The notes under the pieces are model-generated. The model saw only the letters and a list, made by a program, of their open reading frames with translations, searched no databases and had not been told where the DNA came from. DNA of 55,728 nt from the NCBI GenBank assembly GCA_910575835.1, contig CAJTGB010000033.1, positions 1-55,728 of the forward strand. Reading direction: 5' to 3'. This stretch comes from Lachnospiraceae bacterium. Lineage in GTDB: Bacteria > Bacillota > Clostridia > Lachnospirales > Lachnospiraceae. Positions 12,320-22,260 of this stretch are shown piece by piece (the stretch's first letter is position 1; each line of letters begins with the position of its first letter). Made by a program: the position numbers and the translations under genes.

Positions 12320-13705
12320 TTAAGCAGGATTGATCTTTTTCATAATGATACTGATAGTATTATGAAGGGTCTCATCCTTTGTGATCTCTTTTTCTATCTT
12401 TTCTACTCCGTATTTGATGGTAGAATGGTCTTTTCCGCCGAGTATAAGGCCGATAGCCTGCAGCGGAGTCTCTGTCAGATTACGCATCAGATACATGGAT
12501 ATCTGACGGGGAACTGATATATTAGCGCTTCTTTTGTTGCCTTTTAAGTCGGCGATCGTAATATTGAAGTGATCGGATACGATATCAAGGATCAATTCCG
12601 GCGTGACCTCTCTGTTATTATAAGAAGATATGATATCCTTCAGAGCTTCAGCGGCGAGCGATATATCGATCGTCTCGGGATTATTCAGCTTGTACAGAGC
12701 GATCAGTTTATTGAGGGAACCTTCTAACTCCCTGATATTGGACTTGATATTATCGGCGATGTATTTTAATACTTCTGTTGGAATGTTGTATTTTTCCAGG
12801 TGGTCTAATTCAATCTTCTTGCGCAGGATCGCCATACGTGTCTCGTAATCCGGCGCGGAGATATCTGCGATCAGTCCCCACTCGAATCTTGTCCGAAGTC
12901 TGGCTTCGAGAGTCTCGATATCCTTGGGAGGCTTATCGCTGGAGATGATGATCTGCTTGCCGGAGGTATGAAGATGGTTGAATGTGTGGAAAAATTCTTC
13001 CTGCGTACTCTCTTTACCGATGATAAACTGTATATCATCAATGAGCAAAACATCGTTGTTGCGGTATTTGTCACGGAATTGCGCCATGGCAGACTCATTA
13101 TTAGCCGTCTTACCGTTCTTCAGCGCTTCGATCAGTTCATTGGTAAATGTCTCGCTTGTGACATATAAGACCTTCTTCTTGGAATTCTTATTCAATATAA
13201 AATGAGCAATGGAGTGCATCAGATGAGTTTTCCCCAGACCAACGTCTCCATACAGGAACAAGGGATTGTATACTTCCCCCGGAGATTCCGCTACTGCAAG
13301 AGAAGCGGCATGAGCAAAATTGTTATTGCCTCCGACTACAAAGGTATCGAAGGTATACTTGGGATTCAGACCTGCTTTCTCGCTGGCGGTCCTGGTCCTC
13401 TTCTTATGAGTCGCCTCAACGGACATGCTTCGGATCTCATTGATCCGGGAATCGTCCTCAGATATAAATACCACCTCATAGTCGGTACCTGTGATCTCAG
13501 AGATACAGACTTTCAGAGGAAGAAGGTACTTCTTCTCTATATATTCAACACTTGCGTTCATATTAACCAGTATAAATACTGTGTTGTCGATCACCTCATA
13601 AACTTTCAGAGGTTGAATCCAGGTGTTGAATGAGACGTTGGATAATTCATGTTCTATTCTAAGGTGTTCAATAATCTCCGGCCATTTTTCATTCACAATA
13701 TCCAT
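12320..13705 (-). CDS. dnaA: Chromosomal replication initiator DnaA
   Basis: A 461-aa initiator with all four domains: N-terminal DnaB-interacting domain (residues 1-80), linker (80-112), AAA+ domain with Walker A GDVGLGKTH (153-161) and Walker B LLIDDIQF, and a C-terminal DNA-binding HTH with the DnaA signature around GGKDHSTIKYG. It binds DnaA boxes and melts oriC. The start follows TAGGAGTTTGCAGG. DnaA boxes on both sides suggest autoregulation. Confidence 0.98.
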   Translation of the reverse strand: MDIVNEKWPEIIEHLRIEHELSNVSFNTWIQPLKVYEVIDNTVFILVNMNASVEYIEKKYLLPLKVCISEITGTDYEVVFISEDDSRINEIRSMSVEATHKKRTRTASEKAGLNPKYTFDTFVVGGNNNFAHAASLAVAESPGEVYNPLFLYGDVGLGKTHLMHSIAHFILNKNSKKKVLYVTSETFTNELIEALKNGKTANNESAMAQFRDKYRNNDVLLIDDIQFIIGKESTQEEFFHTFNHLHTSGKQIIISSDKPPKDIETLEARLRTRFEWGLIADISAPDYETRMAILRKKIELDHLEKYNIPTEVLKYIADNIKSNIRELEGSLNKLIALYKLNNPETIDISLAAEALKDIISSYNNREVTPELILDIVSDHFNITIADLKGNKRSANISVPRQISMYLMRNLTETPLQAIGLILGGKDHSTIKYGVEKIEKEITKDETLHNTISIIMKKINPA

Positions 13706-13789
13706 TCCTGCAAACTCCTACTCTCTAATATATACTCATCGTGTGTCAGTGGGACTGCCAAATTCCTTAAAAAAGGACAGCATGACCCT

Positions 13790-13975
13790 ATATCCCCAGT
13801 TTTGTTTTTATTATTTTACATCAAAATATCAAATTAAGCAATCTCTAAATCAGTGTGGAAAACTCATTTCACAGTGGAAAATTGCTTTTTTTCAATGAAA
13901 AATAGGATTAAAATATTTATTTCCACAGCTTTTCCACATAAAATAGAGATATTATCCACAATTTGTGGATAAATA
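13790..13975. promoter_or_regulatory. oriC core upstream of dnaA
   Basis: Region between divergent dnaA and rpmH. Two perfect DnaA boxes in inverted orientation, TTATCCACA 13952-13960 and TGTGGATAA 13964-13972, plus weaker ones: TGTGGAAAA 13854-13862, ATTTCCACA 13919-13927, TTTTCCACA 13930-13938, and a GTGGAAAA at about 13873. Adjacent A/T-rich DNA (13800-13850, 13890-13920) could be the unwinding element. The dnaA promoter must lie on the minus strand here, but I could not assign it confidently. Confidence 0.85.
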
Positions 13976-13999
13976 AATTTAAAAATATGTAGGAATTGC

Positions 14000-14028
14000 T
14001 TGACTCAGAGCTGATTTTTCTATATAAT
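14000..14028 (+). promoter_or_regulatory. Promoter of rpmH operon
   Basis: TTGACT (14000-14005), 17 nt spacer, perfect TATAAT (14023-14028). It lies 64 bp upstream of the rpmH start. Confidence 0.85.
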
Positions 14029-14091
14029 CAAGGCTGATGTCTTAGGAAAATTTGTGGGAGTATTCCCTTAATTATAAGGAGGTGGATATCG

Positions 14092-14226
14092 ATGAAGATG
14101 ACGTTCCAGCCAAAAAAGAGACAGAGATCTAAGGTTCATGGATTCAGATCCAGAATGAGCACAAAAGGTGGAAGAAAAGTGCTCGCCAGCAGAAGAGCAA
14201 AAGGAAGAAAAGTATTATCAGCGTAG
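14092..14226 (+). CDS. rpmH: 50S ribosomal protein L34
   Basis: A 44-aa basic protein, [18 protein letters not shown]... ending in GRKVLSA, which is the L34 signature along its whole length. The start follows AAGGAGGTGGATATCG. It heads the classic rpmH-rnpA-yidD-yidC-khpB-mnmE-mnmG-rsmG cluster, transcribed away from dnaA. Confidence 0.97.
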   Translation: MKMTFQPKKRQRSKVHGFRSRMSTKGGRKVLASRRAKGRKVLSA

Positions 14227-14248
14227 GCCGCATATATGTGGCCTTTTC
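14225..14248 (+). terminator. Hairpin between rpmH and rnpA (attenuator)
   Basis: AGGCCGCA and TGTGGCCT form a stem around ATATA, followed by TTTTCTT. It begins in the rpmH stop codon. It probably reduces read-through into rnpA, matching the need for far more L34 than RNase P protein. Confidence 0.7.
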
Positions 14249-14285
14249 TTCTATAAAAAAAATAGTTGAACAGGTGAATCAGGCA

Positions 14286-14621
14286 ATGAAATATTCCGAA
14301 TCATTGAAGAAGAACAGGGATTTTCAGCATGTATATAAAAATGGGACATCCTATGCCAATAAATATCTGGTGATGTATATATTGAAGAACCAGACCTTGA
14401 AAAACCGATTAGGAATATCTGTAAGTAAAAAAGTAGGCAACAGTATAGTCAGACACAGATTGACAAGATTGATCCGAGAAGGCTATAGACTGCAAGAAGA
14501 CAGGTTCGGGTGCGGATTGGATATAGTTGTGATAGCAAGAATAGGCGCAAAGGGGAAGAATTTCCGTGACATTGAAAGCGCAATGCTCCATCTGGGCCGT
14601 CTTCATGATATTATAGATTAG
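14286..14621 (+). CDS. rnpA: Ribonuclease P protein component
   Basis: A 111-aa basic protein that assists the RNase P RNA in 5' tRNA maturation. The family core is KKNRDFQHVYKNG...NRLGISVSKKVGNSIVRHRLTRLIRE; the usual RNxxKR-type motif reads VRHRLTRLIRE, with His where Asn is common. The frame is open from 14238, but the MKYSESLKK start at 14286 matches the family. No strong ribosome-binding site precedes it. Confidence 0.94.
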   Translation: MKYSESLKKNRDFQHVYKNGTSYANKYLVMYILKNQTLKNRLGISVSKKVGNSIVRHRLTRLIREGYRLQEDRFGCGLDIVVIARIGAKGKNFRDIESAMLHLGRLHDIID

Positions 14622-14633
14622 GGGTAACGTAAT

Positions 14634-14846
14634 ATGAAGAGAATTCTGTTAGGCTGTATCAGATTCTATCGGAAGTATCTGTCCTCTCTGAAGGGATATT
14701 CGTCATGTATCTATTATCCGACATGTTCTCAGTATGCAGTAGAAGCGATTGAAAAATATGGGGCTTTGAAGGGCGGTGCTTTGGCGGCATGGAGGATACT
14801 GCGCTGTAATCCGTTTGCCAAAGGAGGATACGACCCCGTACCATAG
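14634..14846 (+). CDS. yidD: Membrane protein insertion efficiency factor YidD
   Basis: A 70-aa protein with the diagnostic [26 protein letters not shown] and [17 protein letters not shown] segments. It is thought to assist YidC-dependent insertion and sits, as usual, between rnpA (12 bp upstream) and yidC. Confidence 0.95.
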   Translation: MKRILLGCIRFYRKYLSSLKGYSSCIYYPTCSQYAVEAIEKYGALKGGALAAWRILRCNPFAKGGYDPVP

Positions 14847-14902
14847 TGTAATGACACAATGGACAGTGATGTTAACCGAGAGATTATATGGAGGAGATGA
14901 AT

Positions 14903-15970
14903 ATGGCATTTAGTTTGCTATCTGCAGCAAATTGGCCGATCGTGGGTCAGTTATGCTGGTTATTAGGTAAGGTCATGAACTTTATCTATACAATATTAGA
15001 CAGTGCGTTGCCGGGCAATAACGGCCTGGTAGGATTATCGATCATCCTGTATACAATATTTGTATATACGCTGATGATACCGCTGACGATCAAGCAGCAG
15101 AGGTCTCAGAAGATGACTTCTGTTATGAATCCTGAGATCCAGGCGGTTCAGAAGAAGTACCGGAATAAAAAAGATCAGGCTTCTATGATGAAGCAGCAGG
15201 AAGAGATTCAGCAGGTATATGATAAGTATGGAACTTCTATGATGGGCGGATGTCTTCCGTTATTGGTGCAGATGCCGCTGCTTCTTGCTCTGTATCCTGT
15301 TATCTATGATATTCAGGGATATGTTCCGGCGATCAAGGACGCGCCGGCAAGCGTCAATAGATTCCTTACGATCCCGAATCTTACGGTTTCGCCGATCACT
15401 ATGATCAAGAATAGCGGAGATTACGGAATCGCGCCGGCTCTGATCATTATTACGGCAATCCTTCTTCCGGTGTTATCAGGTGCTACGCAATATCTGAGTG
15501 TCAAGATCTCCCAGGCTATTTCGGGGCAGGAGCTTGACAAGGATAATCCGATGGCGAGTACGATGAATACGATGAACGTAACGATGCCTTTGTTCTCTGT
15601 ATTTATGGTATTTACGCTGCCGACCGGTATCGGTCTGTACTGGGTGGTAAGTGCGGTCGTAAGAATTATTCAGCAGGTTATCATCAACAAGCATCTGGCT
15701 AAGATATCCGTGGATGAATTGATCGAAAGGAATAAGGAGAAGGCTGAGAAGAAGAGACAGAAGCGCGGAGAAAAAGCCGAGAGGATCAATGCGATGGCTC
15801 AGGCCAACACGAGGAGTATCAAGGATTCTGCGAACCGCAGCGTATCAGGAATGAGTGAAAAAGAGAAAGAGAGTAAAATCGAACAGGCTAAAACAAATGC
15901 TGAAAATGCTAAGCCAGGAAGTTTAGCGGCAAAGGCAAACATGGTTAAAAAATTCAATGAAAGTAATTAG
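14903..15970 (+). CDS. yidC: Membrane protein insertase YidC
   Basis: A 355-aa YidC/Oxa1 insertase. Hydrophobic segments lie near residues 18-45, 45-70, 120-140 and, towards the C terminus, around 180-200 and 235-260; the core has the SYGxxx-like WxxxxLQMPLLLALYPVIYDI (cytoplasmic hairpin plus TM2). The tail from about 280 is rich in Lys/Glu/Ala, as in Gram-positive homologues. Two in-frame ATGs lie further upstream (14888, 14897); 14903 gives the right spacing from GGAGGAG. No lipobox is visible in the N terminus. Confidence 0.93.
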   Translation: MAFSLLSAANWPIVGQLCWLLGKVMNFIYTILDSALPGNNGLVGLSIILYTIFVYTLMIPLTIKQQRSQKMTSVMNPEIQAVQKKYRNKKDQASMMKQQEEIQQVYDKYGTSMMGGCLPLLVQMPLLLALYPVIYDIQGYVPAIKDAPASVNRFLTIPNLTVSPITMIKNSGDYGIAPALIIITAILLPVLSGATQYLSVKISQAISGQELDKDNPMASTMNTMNVTMPLFSVFMVFTLPTGIGLYWVVSAVVRIIQQVIINKHLAKISVDELIERNKEKAEKKRQKRGEKAERINAMAQANTRSIKDSANRSVSGMSEKEKESKIEQAKTNAENAKPGSLAAKANMVKKFNESN

Positions 15971-15982
15971 GGGGCGTTAATC

Positions 15983-16903
15983 ATGGAATATATTACTGTA
16001 TCAGCAAAGACATTGGATGATGCGATCACAGAAGCATTGGTTCAATTAGGAGTGACCAGTGATCAGTTAGATTATCAGGTAATAGAAAAAGGAAGTGCCG
16101 GATTCTTAGGAATCGGAATGAAGCAGGCTGTGATCAAAGCGAAGAGAAAAGAGGAGATCAAGGAGGAAGAGCCTGAGATCGAATTTCCGAAGGTGGATGT
16201 TTCTCTGGTAAAAGAGCCTTTGAAAAAGGAAGCCAAAAAAGATACAGTGAAGCATGAAAAGGAAGATATTAAGAGAGAGCCGGAGAAGAAAGAGCAGGCG
16301 AAGAAAGAGCCTGTAAAGAAGGAATCCCCAAAGAAAGATTCTAAGAAAAAGTCTGCTCAGAAGGATAAAAAGGAATCTGCAAAAGACCACGCAGAAGCCG
16401 GTGCGCCTGTAAAAAAGGAAGCAGAGCTTGCGAAGGTAGAGAGTCAGACAATAGAAGCGTGTGAGAAATTTATCAGTGACGTCCTGAAAGCGATGGATAT
16501 GGATGATGTCAGGGTTTCATCCAGTATTGATGAGGAAGGCGCTCTTTCTATTGATATGGAAGGAAGCAATATGGGAATCATGATCGGAAAGCGCGGCCAG
16601 ACTTTAGATTCTCTTCAATATCTTACGAACAGGGTAGCCAACAAGATGCAGGACGGATATGTGCGTGTGAAGCTTGATACTGAAGATTACCGCAGAAGAA
16701 GAAAAGAAACTCTTGAGAATCTTGCCAAGAATATTGCAAGCAAGGTAAAGAGGAGCAGAAGGACCGTTTCTCTTGAACCGATGAATCCTTATGAGAGAAG
16801 GATCATACATTCGGCGCTGCAGGCTGATCCTGCGGTTTCCACACATAGCGAGGGTGAAGAACCTTATAGGAGAGTAGTAGTTACTCTGGTACGTAATAGG
16901 TAA
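15983..16903 (+). CDS. khpB: KH/R3H RNA-binding protein KhpB (Jag)
   Basis: A 306-aa protein with an N-terminal Jag_N domain (residues 1-52), a highly charged Lys/Glu/Pro linker of about 90 residues with repeated KKE/KKD units (55-150), a KH domain with GKRG at 202-205, and an R3H domain (ERRIIHSALQ from 271). KhpB with KhpA binds many RNAs and affects cell-wall elongation and division in Firmicutes. It follows yidC by 12 bp. The linker length varies greatly between species. Confidence 0.93.
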   Translation: MEYITVSAKTLDDAITEALVQLGVTSDQLDYQVIEKGSAGFLGIGMKQAVIKAKRKEEIKEEEPEIEFPKVDVSLVKEPLKKEAKKDTVKHEKEDIKREPEKKEQAKKEPVKKESPKKDSKKKSAQKDKKESAKDHAEAGAPVKKEAELAKVESQTIEACEKFISDVLKAMDMDDVRVSSSIDEEGALSIDMEGSNMGIMIGKRGQTLDSLQYLTNRVANKMQDGYVRVKLDTEDYRRRRKETLENLAKNIASKVKRSRRTVSLEPMNPYERRIIHSALQADPAVSTHSEGEEPYRRVVVTLVRNR

Positions 16904-16912
16904 GAATATAAG

Positions 16913-16943
16913 AAATAGGGGGTGCAGTCTGCCCCTATTTTTC
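16913..16943 (+). terminator. Terminator between khpB and mnmE
   Basis: AAATAGGGGG (16913-16922) pairs with CCCCTATTT (16932-16940) around TGCAGTCTG, followed by a T run. It divides the rpmH-khpB unit from mnmE-mnmG-rsmG. Confidence 0.85.
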
Positions 16944-16987
16944 TATATAGATAATAATATATGCTGTGCCGGGGGAGGTTGAGAACA

Positions 16988-18415
16988 GTGCAAGGTTATG
17001 AATCTACAATAGCGGCGATTTCTACTGCCGTGAGTAATGCAGGAATCGGAATAGTCAGAATGAGCGGGCCGGAGGCATTTGAGATAGCAGACAGAGTGTA
17101 CGAAGGAAAGAAGGGGAAGAGGCTTGGCAGCCAGCAGTCCCATACTATCCATTACGGATATATTAAGGACGGAGAGCAGACGGTTGATGAAGTTCTGGTA
17201 ATGCTGATGCGGGGGCCTCACAGTTATACGGGAGAGGATACGGTAGAGATCAACTGCCATGGAGGAGTGTATGTTGTGAAGCGTATCCTGGAGATATTGA
17301 TCGGCAAGGGGGCCAGACCTGCGGAACCGGGAGAATTCACCAAGAGAGCATTTCTCAATGGAAGGATGGATCTGTCGCAGGCGGAGGCGGTAGGGGATCT
17401 GATATCTTCGCGGAATCAATATGCCCTCCGCAGTTCTGTCAGTCAGCTGAAGGGAAATATAAAACATAAGATCACAGAGATAAGGAAGGAGATCATTTAT
17501 CATACTGCATTTATAGAGACGGCTCTTGACGATCCTGAGCATATCAGTGTGGATGGATATGGTGAAGAGTTAAGGGAAGTTGTGGAAAAACTGATGTCAG
17601 ATATTCAAAAGCTTGCAGACACTTATGACAGCGGGAGGATAATCAAGGAAGGAATACAGACGGTGATCCTTGGTAAACCAAACGCCGGCAAATCTTCGCT
17701 TCTGAATATTCTTCTTGGAGAAGAGAGAGCGATCGTTACAGATATTGCCGGAACCACGCGTGATATTCTGGAAGAGCATATTAATTTGAAAGGGATATCC
17801 CTGAATATAGTCGATACTGCGGGAATCAGGAAGACGCAGGATGTTGTAGAGCAGATCGGTGTGGACCGCGCTAAGACCTATGCCGGCCAGGCGGACCTGA
17901 TCATATATGTAATAGATGCCTCTTCTCCTTTGGATGAGAATGATTATGAGATTCTTCGCCTGATAGAAGAAAAGACGTCTATCATCCTGCTGAACAAATC
18001 GGATCTTGATACGATAGTAACTGAAGAGGATGTGGAAAAAGCCTATTATGCAAGTAATCCTTCAAAAAAGTGTGGAAAAGAAATAAATAAGTTTGCAATT
18101 CCTGTTATTTCAATCTCCGCAATCGAAAAAAGTGGGATAGATGCATTAGAAGAAACTTTAAAATTAATATTTTATGAAGGAAATCTTTCATTTAATGATG
18201 AAATTTATATTACGAACGCGCGTCATAAGACAGCCCTCAGGGATGCTTATTCATCTTTGGAAAAGGTTATGCAAAGTATTGAAGCAGGAATGCCGGAAGA
18301 TTTCTATTCGATCGATCTGTTGGATGCATATGAAGCGCTTGGCAGAATAACTGGTGAAACGATGGGAGAGGATTTGATCAATGAGATATTCAGCAAGTTC
18401 TGTATGGGTAAATGA
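16988..18415 (+). CDS. mnmE: tRNA uridine-5-carboxymethylaminomethyl GTPase MnmE
   Basis: A 475-aa GTPase that with MnmG modifies wobble U34. It has an N-terminal tetrahydrofolate-binding domain ([16 protein letters not shown]), a helical domain, an inserted G domain with Walker [16 protein letters not shown] and NKSD motifs, and the C-terminal FCMGK with the conserved cysteine. I favour the GTG at 16988, 9 nt after GGGGGAGG, over the ATG at 16961 which precedes that site. The end overlaps mnmG by 35 nt. Confidence 0.94.
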   Translation: MQGYESTIAAISTAVSNAGIGIVRMSGPEAFEIADRVYEGKKGKRLGSQQSHTIHYGYIKDGEQTVDEVLVMLMRGPHSYTGEDTVEINCHGGVYVVKRILEILIGKGARPAEPGEFTKRAFLNGRMDLSQAEAVGDLISSRNQYALRSSVSQLKGNIKHKITEIRKEIIYHTAFIETALDDPEHISVDGYGEELREVVEKLMSDIQKLADTYDSGRIIKEGIQTVILGKPNAGKSSLLNILLGEERAIVTDIAGTTRDILEEHINLKGISLNIVDTAGIRKTQDVVEQIGVDRAKTYAGQADLIIYVIDASSPLDENDYEILRLIEEKTSIILLNKSDLDTIVTEEDVEKAYYASNPSKKCGKEINKFAIPVISISAIEKSGIDALEETLKLIFYEGNLSFNDEIYITNARHKTALRDAYSSLEKVMQSIEAGMPEDFYSIDLLDAYEALGRITGETMGEDLINEIFSKFCMGK

Positions 18416-20288
18416 TGATGAATATGATATAGCAGTGATTGGGGCGGGGCATGCGGGATGTGAGGCTGCCCTTGCTTCTGCGAGACTAGGGTTTCGGACG
18501 ATAGTATTTACAGTCAGTGTGGACAGTATTGCATTGATGCCATGTAATCCGAACATAGGGGGGAGTTCTAAGGGACATCTTGTGAGAGAGGTGGACGCTC
18601 TCGGCGGAGAGATGGGAAAGGTGATCGATCAGACATTTATACAGTCAAAGATGCTCAACAGATCTAAAGGGCCTGCGGTTCATTCTCTGCGGGCGCAGGC
18701 GGATAAGGCACAGTATAGCCGGACAATGCGTCAAGTTTTGGAGAATCAGGAGAGACTTGAGATCAAACAGATGGAGGTAGTCAGAATACTGGTCAGTGAT
18801 GGAAAGGTTACGGGGGTACAGACTTATTCAGGAGCGGTCTATCACTGCCGGGCGGTAATCCTGTGTACGGGAACTTATCTGAAGGCGCGCTGTATCTATG
18901 GAGAGGTGAGCAGCAATACGGGACCTAACGGTCTTCAGGCGGCAAATTATCTTACAGATTCATTAAAAGAGCTGGGGATAAAAATGTATCGGTTCAAGAC
19001 AGGGACTCCGGCGAGGATAGACAGGAATTCTGTGGATTTCAGCAAGATGGAGGAACAGTTTGGGGATGAGAGAGTTGTGCCGTTTTCATTTACAACTGAC
19101 CCGGAGGATGTACAGATCGACCAGGTATCGTGCTGGTTGACTTATACGAATCAGATGACACATGATATAATAAGGAAGAATCTGGACCGTTCTCCTCTGT
19201 TTTCGGGAATGATAGAAGGAACCGGACCGAGATACTGTCCTTCTATTGAAGATAAGGTGGTAAAATTTGCCGATAAGGACAGGCATCAGGTGTTCATAGA
19301 GCCGGAAGGGATCGAGACGAATGAGATGTATATCGGAGGAATGTCCAGTTCATTGCCTGAGGATGTACAGTATGCAATGTACAGAACAGTTCCGGGTCTT
19401 GAAAATGTGAAGATCGTAAGAAATGCTTATGCCATTGAGTATGATTGTATCGATGCAAGACAATTGAAGCCTTCTCTTGAATTTAGGGATATCGAAGGGT
19501 TATATAGCGGAGGACAGTTTAACGGAAGCTCTGGCTATGAGGAAGCGGCGGCCCAGGGATTGATCGCAGGTATCAATGCAGCAAGAAAACTACAGGAGAA
19601 GGAGCCGGTAGTCCTGGATCGTTCGGAGGCATACATCGGAGTGCTGATTGACGACCTTGTGACGAAAGAAAGTCATGAGCCTTATAGAATGATGACTTCG
19701 AGAGCGGAGTATAGATTGCTTCTGAGACAGGATAACGCAGATCAGAGATTGACAAAGATGGGATATGAGATAGGGTTGATCTCAGAGGAAAGATATCGCA
19801 GGCTTCTTGAAAAGGAAGAGCTGATTCGTTCAGAGATAAAACGACTTAATCTTACAAATGTAGGAAATACAGACAAGGTTCAGGAGATTTTAAAATCATG
19901 CGGAAGTACGCCTCTTGTGTCAGGAGCTTCTCTGGCTGAATTGATTCGGCGTCCTGAGCTGTCTTACAGAATCTTAGAGGAGATAGATGAACATCGGCCT
20001 CATTTTCCAGAAGGATTAAGTGACGAAGTGATCGAGCAGGTAGAGATATCAATTAAGTATGACGGGTATATCAGCAGGCAGAAGAAGCAGGTGGAGCAGT
20101 TCAAGAAGATGGAAGGGAGAAAGATTCCCGAAAATATTGATTATGACGAGATTAAGAGCTTGCGGATAGAGGCGTTGCAGAAGTTGAAGGAGTATCGTCC
20201 GGTTTCGATCGGACAGGCTTCGCGGATATCAGGAGTATCTCCGGCGGATATATCAGTCTTGTTGGTTCATTTGGGAGGCGGAAAGTAG
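18381..20288 (+). CDS. mnmG: tRNA uridine-5-carboxymethylaminomethyl enzyme MnmG
   Basis: A 635-aa FAD enzyme, partner of MnmE. The Rossmann FAD site is [10 protein letters not shown] (from residue 21), followed by family blocks such as [26 protein letters not shown] and [16 protein letters not shown]. The first 14 residues (to DDEYD) are a slight N-terminal extension; no closer in-frame start exists, and GGGAGAGG lies just upstream of 18381. The start is inside mnmE, implying coupled translation. Confidence 0.94.
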   Translation: MRYSASSVWVNDDEYDIAVIGAGHAGCEAALASARLGFRTIVFTVSVDSIALMPCNPNIGGSSKGHLVREVDALGGEMGKVIDQTFIQSKMLNRSKGPAVHSLRAQADKAQYSRTMRQVLENQERLEIKQMEVVRILVSDGKVTGVQTYSGAVYHCRAVILCTGTYLKARCIYGEVSSNTGPNGLQAANYLTDSLKELGIKMYRFKTGTPARIDRNSVDFSKMEEQFGDERVVPFSFTTDPEDVQIDQVSCWLTYTNQMTHDIIRKNLDRSPLFSGMIEGTGPRYCPSIEDKVVKFADKDRHQVFIEPEGIETNEMYIGGMSSSLPEDVQYAMYRTVPGLENVKIVRNAYAIEYDCIDARQLKPSLEFRDIEGLYSGGQFNGSSGYEEAAAQGLIAGINAARKLQEKEPVVLDRSEAYIGVLIDDLVTKESHEPYRMMTSRAEYRLLLRQDNADQRLTKMGYEIGLISEERYRRLLEKEELIRSEIKRLNLTNVGNTDKVQEILKSCGSTPLVSGASLAELIRRPELSYRILEEIDEHRPHFPEGLSDEVIEQVEISIKYDGYISRQKKQVEQFKKMEGRKIPENIDYDEIKSLRIEALQKLKEYRPVSIGQASRISGVSPADISVLLVHLGGGK

Positions 20289-20297
20289 GATATAGGT

Positions 20298-21011
20298 ATG
20301 AGTGATATATTGAGAACAGAGTTAATTAAATTAGGTTTGGAATTAAGCGACAGACAGTTAAGACAATTCGATGAGTTTTATGAGATGTTGGTTGAATGGA
20401 ATAAGGTGATGAATCTTACCGGTATCACAGAGTATCAAGAAGTGGTGGAGAAGCACTTTGTCGATAGTCTTGCTGTTGTCCGTGTCTGTGATCTGAGTAA
20501 GACAGATACATTGATAGATATAGGAACGGGTGCGGGATTTCCTGGAATTCCGCTGAAGATTGCATTTCCTCATATTCGGGTTACACTGTTGGATTCGTTA
20601 AATAAGCGTATCAAGTTCCTGAATTGCGTGATAGATAAGTTAGAATTAACAGACATTCATGCTATTCATGGAAGGGCTGAAGATTTTGCACGGAAGGAGG
20701 ATCATAGAGAAGCTTATGATGTGTGTGTATCAAGGGCGGTTGCTAATCTCGCAACATTGACAGAATATTGTCTTCCTTATGTAAGAGTGGGGGGACAGTT
20801 CATATCTTATAAGTCGGGGGATATAGATGAAGAGATAGCGGGATCTAAGAAGGCGATACAAGTCTTAAGCGGAAGAGCAGAGGATGTGGTGAAGTTCCAG
20901 CTTCCGGGGACGGATATTGGCAGGTCATTTGTGAAAATACATAAGTTAAAAAGCTGCAGTTTGAAATATCCCAGGAAAGCAGGTCTTCCGGGAAAAGAAC
21001 CGATCAAGTAG
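20298..21011 (+). CDS. rsmG: 16S rRNA (guanine527-N7)-methyltransferase RsmG
   Basis: A 237-aa SAM-dependent methyltransferase (GidB). Family motifs are WNKVMNLTGI, the SAM site DIGTGAGFPGIPLKI, and SRAVANL. It methylates G527 of 16S rRNA. It follows mnmG by 9 bp. In Bacillus the next gene would be noc; here none is found and a convergent hydrolase follows instead. Confidence 0.95.
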   Translation: MSDILRTELIKLGLELSDRQLRQFDEFYEMLVEWNKVMNLTGITEYQEVVEKHFVDSLAVVRVCDLSKTDTLIDIGTGAGFPGIPLKIAFPHIRVTLLDSLNKRIKFLNCVIDKLELTDIHAIHGRAEDFARKEDHREAYDVCVSRAVANLATLTEYCLPYVRVGGQFISYKSGDIDEEIAGSKKAIQVLSGRAEDVVKFQLPGTDIGRSFVKIHKLKSCSLKYPRKAGLPGKEPIK

Positions 21012-21050
21012 AATGATTTTCAATTGTATGTTTGAATAGTCAGCACACTA

Positions 21051-21153
21051 AAAAAGTAGTGCCGGTAAATAGTCCTGTAAGACAATGTACAGATATGACT
21101 CTTAGTAAACAATCTGTATATTGAACGGCAGGAGCATTTGCCGGCACTTTTTT
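21051..21153. terminator. Large bidirectional terminator with internal stem
   Basis: Outer arms AGTGCCGGTAAAT (21058-21070) and ATTTGCCGGCACT (21136-21148), bordered by an A run on the left and a T run on the right, close a region of about 65 nt that contains further complementary parts (TACAGAT near 21088 with ATCTGTA near 21112; CCTG with CAGG). It separates convergent rsmG and the hydrolase. It is longer and more structured than an ordinary terminator. Confidence 0.75.
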
Positions 21154-21155
21154 GA

Positions 21156-22118
21156 TTAAAATTCATCTTCTAAGAAGATCTCGATTTTCTTCATAAATTC
21201 GTCAGGTCTTTCTAATTGAGGAAGTTGCTTTGTTCTGTCTATTGTTTCTGATTCTATAGACGGCATAATACTCTGGTATGAGTCGGCAATTTCATCATTT
21301 TTATCCTTATCTTTTCCCATGATGAGATAAATGCTGTTTGTCAGTGATTTCAGACAGTGTTTCAGATTTACAGTAGTATAGTGGCTGTTCAGGCTGGCAA
21401 GAAGATATCTGGGTGAGCCTGTTCCCATATGTGCTGCTTCATAATAAGTTTGTACCAATTCATCTTCTGCAATATTATATTTACTGAAATATAATTCTTT
21501 AAATAAGTTCTCAATGTTAGTTTTCCGGGTCAGTATATTGTATAGGAAAGTTCCAATTATAGGAAGGCTGATCAGGTTAGCAGAAACCTTGCTTCTCTTA
21601 TTAGGAATCTTGGATACTTCTTTAATATCAGGAGGATTAATAAGTATGATCTTTTTGATAATAGAATCGTCGTTGTTGCAAGCAGAGATTGCAAATGCTC
21701 CTGATTCACCGGTCGCAATAACATTAGTTTTCTGTCCGATAACACGCTTAATAAAATCACTGATCAACTGAGCATACAGATAGTTAGTATATGTAAGATT
21801 AGGTTTATCAGACCGCCCGCATCCAAGCAAATCAATACGATAGACTGTATTCGTCATTGATAATTTTTTTAAGACCTTGTTCCATTCATGACCTGAACTG
21901 TAGGTATTCAAATCATGAATTAAAAGTAAAGGATATCCTTTGCCCATCTTCTTATAATATATTTTCCCGAATTTCCAATCGTAGTATGCGCCGGATGGAT
22001 TGTCAAGCAGATTATCCAGTGAGGCAGAGTAGTAGATAAATTTGTTGATAATATGAATAACAAGTGCAGATGTACTTGAAATAGTAATGCCGGTAATGAT
22101 CTTCTTTTTTAAACTCAT
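21156..22118 (-). CDS. Membrane-anchored alpha/beta hydrolase
   Basis: A 320-aa protein of the alpha/beta hydrolase fold. A hydrophobic N-terminal segment (about residues 6-30) likely anchors it to the membrane. Oxyanion-region LLLIHDLNTYSSG and nucleophile elbow ATGESGA (catalytic Ser) fit the fold, as does RIDLLGCGRSDKP. The substrate cannot be inferred; relatives include esterases and lactonases. The ATG at 22118 is preferred (AAAGGAAAGG upstream) over the in-frame ATG 18 nt earlier. It is on the minus strand, against the local gene polarity, beside the parS region. Confidence 0.8.
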   Translation of the reverse strand: MSLKKKIITGITISSTSALVIHIINKFIYYSASLDNLLDNPSGAYYDWKFGKIYYKKMGKGYPLLLIHDLNTYSSGHEWNKVLKKLSMTNTVYRIDLLGCGRSDKPNLTYTNYLYAQLISDFIKRVIGQKTNVIATGESGAFAISACNNDDSIIKKIILINPPDIKEVSKIPNKRSKVSANLISLPIIGTFLYNILTRKTNIENLFKELYFSKYNIAEDELVQTYYEAAHMGTGSPRYLLASLNSHYTTVNLKHCLKSLTNSIYLIMGKDKDKNDEIADSYQSIMPSIESETIDRTKQLPQLERPDEFMKKIEIFLEDEF

Positions 22119-22192
22119 AGATACCTTTCCTTTCATAACGATCGTGTATAGGTTCTTGTTATTATTATACTATAGAATAAATTTGATGTAAA

Positions 22193-22208
22193 TGTTTCAC
22201 GTGAAACA
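22193..22208. promoter_or_regulatory. parS site 1
   Basis: TGTTTCACGTGAAACA, an exact match to the bacterial ParB-binding consensus, flanked by AA and TT. It lies about 75 bp upstream of the hydrolase start. Confidence 0.95.
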
Positions 22209-22260
22209 TTATTTGTTTAAATAATGTGGTTTTATCTGTTATATTAGTCCTTGACAAAGT

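Noticed and set aside
16943-17542. 199-codon frame on the minus strand over mnmE
   Set aside because: Antisense to a clear MnmE N-terminal domain; no start signal and no family resemblance.
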